This document shows, piece by piece, positions 29,942 to 30,590 of a stretch of DNA of 30,590 bases; positions within the stretch are counted from its first letter, which is position 1; each line of letters opens with the position of its first letter. The stretch is from a virus. The stretch covers positions 1 through 30,590 of the IMG/VR virus record IMGVR_UViG_3300027791_003115. One strand, written 5' to 3'. Position numbers and translations under genes: made by a program. The notes beneath the pieces are model-generated. The model saw only the letters and a program-made list of their open reading frames with translations, did no database searches and was not told where the DNA came from.

Positions 29942-30590
29942 TTTCTTTTTGTTGTCCATCGAGAGGCAGGCCTACTCTAGCAAAGAGATTAGTAGACACA
30001 GCTACTGAAACACAACAGGGTGAAACAGAATTCCTTTTCTATCTTAATGATGACGATCCCACATTAGAACAGTACAAAGATTTACTGGACGAAAAGCACT
30101 ACACAGTTGGGCCAAATCAATCGACTTGTTACAGTTGGAATCTAATGGCAAAGAAAGCTAAGAATGACATTGTGATGTTAATGGGTGACGATGTGCAAGT
30201 GCAAACAACAGGATGGGATGAAAAAATAAAAAAGCAAATAGACGAATACAAGGACAAGATTCTAATGGTTGTACCTAGTGACGGTAGAACAAAAGGCACA
30301 CTGAACCTAACAGATAAAATAAAACTATGGCCAGACAAGCCATTACCCGCGGCACACTTTGCTGTACACAAAAATTGGATTAACACACTAGGCTACTTGG
30401 CTCCACCTTTCTTTTGGCATTGGCATGTTGATTCGTACACACAGAAAGTTGCACGTAAGTTGGGAAGATGCCTCTATTTGCCAACTGTTGCGTTCAAGGC
30501 AAAGAAGATGTTTGACGATACAGGTAAGCAGGTGCGTACACACCTAAACATCAACAACAGGGATAACTTTGTTTGGGATAAGGTAAAGCA
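29938..30590 (+). CDS. GT-A glycosyltransferase-like protein, 3' end outside the window
   Basis: The frame starts ATG at 29938 (ATGA overlap with the epimerase) and stays open to the window end, giving 217 codons. The start MISFCCPSRGRPTLAKRLVD matches the N-terminus of family-2-type GT-A enzymes (P-S/T-R-x-R-P). LNDDDP (about 38-43) and MLMGDDV (about 81-87) supply acidic metal- and nucleotide-binding motifs. 'WHWHVDSYTQK' lies further on. The plus glycan operon therefore continues beyond this window. Confidence 0.75.
   Translation, partial: MISFCCPSRGRPTLAKRLVDTATETQQGETEFLFYLNDDDPTLEQYKDLLDEKHYTVGPNQSTCYSWNLMAKKAKNDIVMLMGDDVQVQTTGWDEKIKKQIDEYKDKILMVVPSDGRTKGTLNLTDKIKLWPDKPLPAAHFAVHKNWINTLGYLAPPFFWHWHVDSYTQKVARKLGRCLYLPTVAFKAKKMFDDTGKQVRTHLNINNRDNFVWDKVK

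Noticed and set aside
1-30590. Bacterial chromosome rather than phage
   Set aside because: Endonuclease III, porin, AsnB and sugar genes could suggest a bacterium. T4-type helicase, primase, UvsW, late promoters, and the marine-phage zinc-finger and SprT-like genes, all packed together, point to a phage.
1-30590. CRISPR arrays, insertion sequences, integrase or attachment sites
   Set aside because: No regularly spaced repeats, transposase motifs or integrase genes were seen; the tRNAs show no adjoining direct repeat in this window.

Overview
The window reads as part of a marine T4-like (myovirus) phage genome infecting a Gram-negative host. The evidence is a set of T4-type replication and recombination genes: DnaB-type helicase gp41, primase gp61, UvsW helicase and a probable gp62 clamp-loader subunit. 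There are also a phage tRNA, two T4-type late promoters (NATAAATA), very tight packing with start/stop overlaps, and families I know from cyanophages and other marine T4-like phages (zinc-finger protein, SprT-like protease, 2OG-Fe(II) oxygenase, twitch-type radical SAM, SGNH hydrolases). The host cannot be named from the sequence. No gene-free stretch exceeds 300 bases.

Layout. 1-123: the 3' part of one tRNA and a complete tRNA-Arg(CCU). 147-1809: an SGNH hydrolase and a convergent radical SAM enzyme. 1891-2953: a self-contained late unit with late promoter, leader hairpin, outer-membrane porin with signal peptide, and terminator. 2973-7933 (minus): endonuclease III, gp41 helicase with its own sigma70-like promoter, an SDR-like protein coupled to a radical SAM enzyme, and gp61 primase. 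7944-8771: a virion structural gene behind a perfect TATAAATA late promoter. 8780-9306: a small plus-strand gene and a small lysine-rich ORF. 9290-16705 (minus): a compact early operon from one sigma70-like promoter at 16740-16767. It holds a HARP-like protein, UvsW, a protein of unknown function, a B12-type radical SAM enzyme, two more unknowns, the gp62-like protein, a zinc-finger protein, a 77-aa protein and a 195-aa miniature DnaE-like polymerase core. 16770-17252: a SprT-like metalloprotease.

17238-30590: a surface-glycan island in two divergent operons that meet near 26.03 kb. The minus arm encodes an MptE/DUF115-like protein, three capsule-type GT-B-like proteins, a GT-A enzyme, an asparagine synthetase, an FkbM methyltransferase, a 2OG-Fe(II) oxygenase and a GT61 enzyme. 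The plus arm encodes two SGNH proteins, a fourth GT-B-like paralogue, a second FkbM methyltransferase, a UDP-sugar epimerase and a GT-A glycosyltransferase that runs off the end.

Two sets of genes stand out together. One is the replication/repair set, with an unexpected minimal C-family polymerase core and a HARP-like partner next to UvsW. The other is the surface set (late-expressed porin plus glycan island), which suggests the phage alters the host envelope or decorates its own virion. All functions are inferred from motifs read by eye; no database search was possible.
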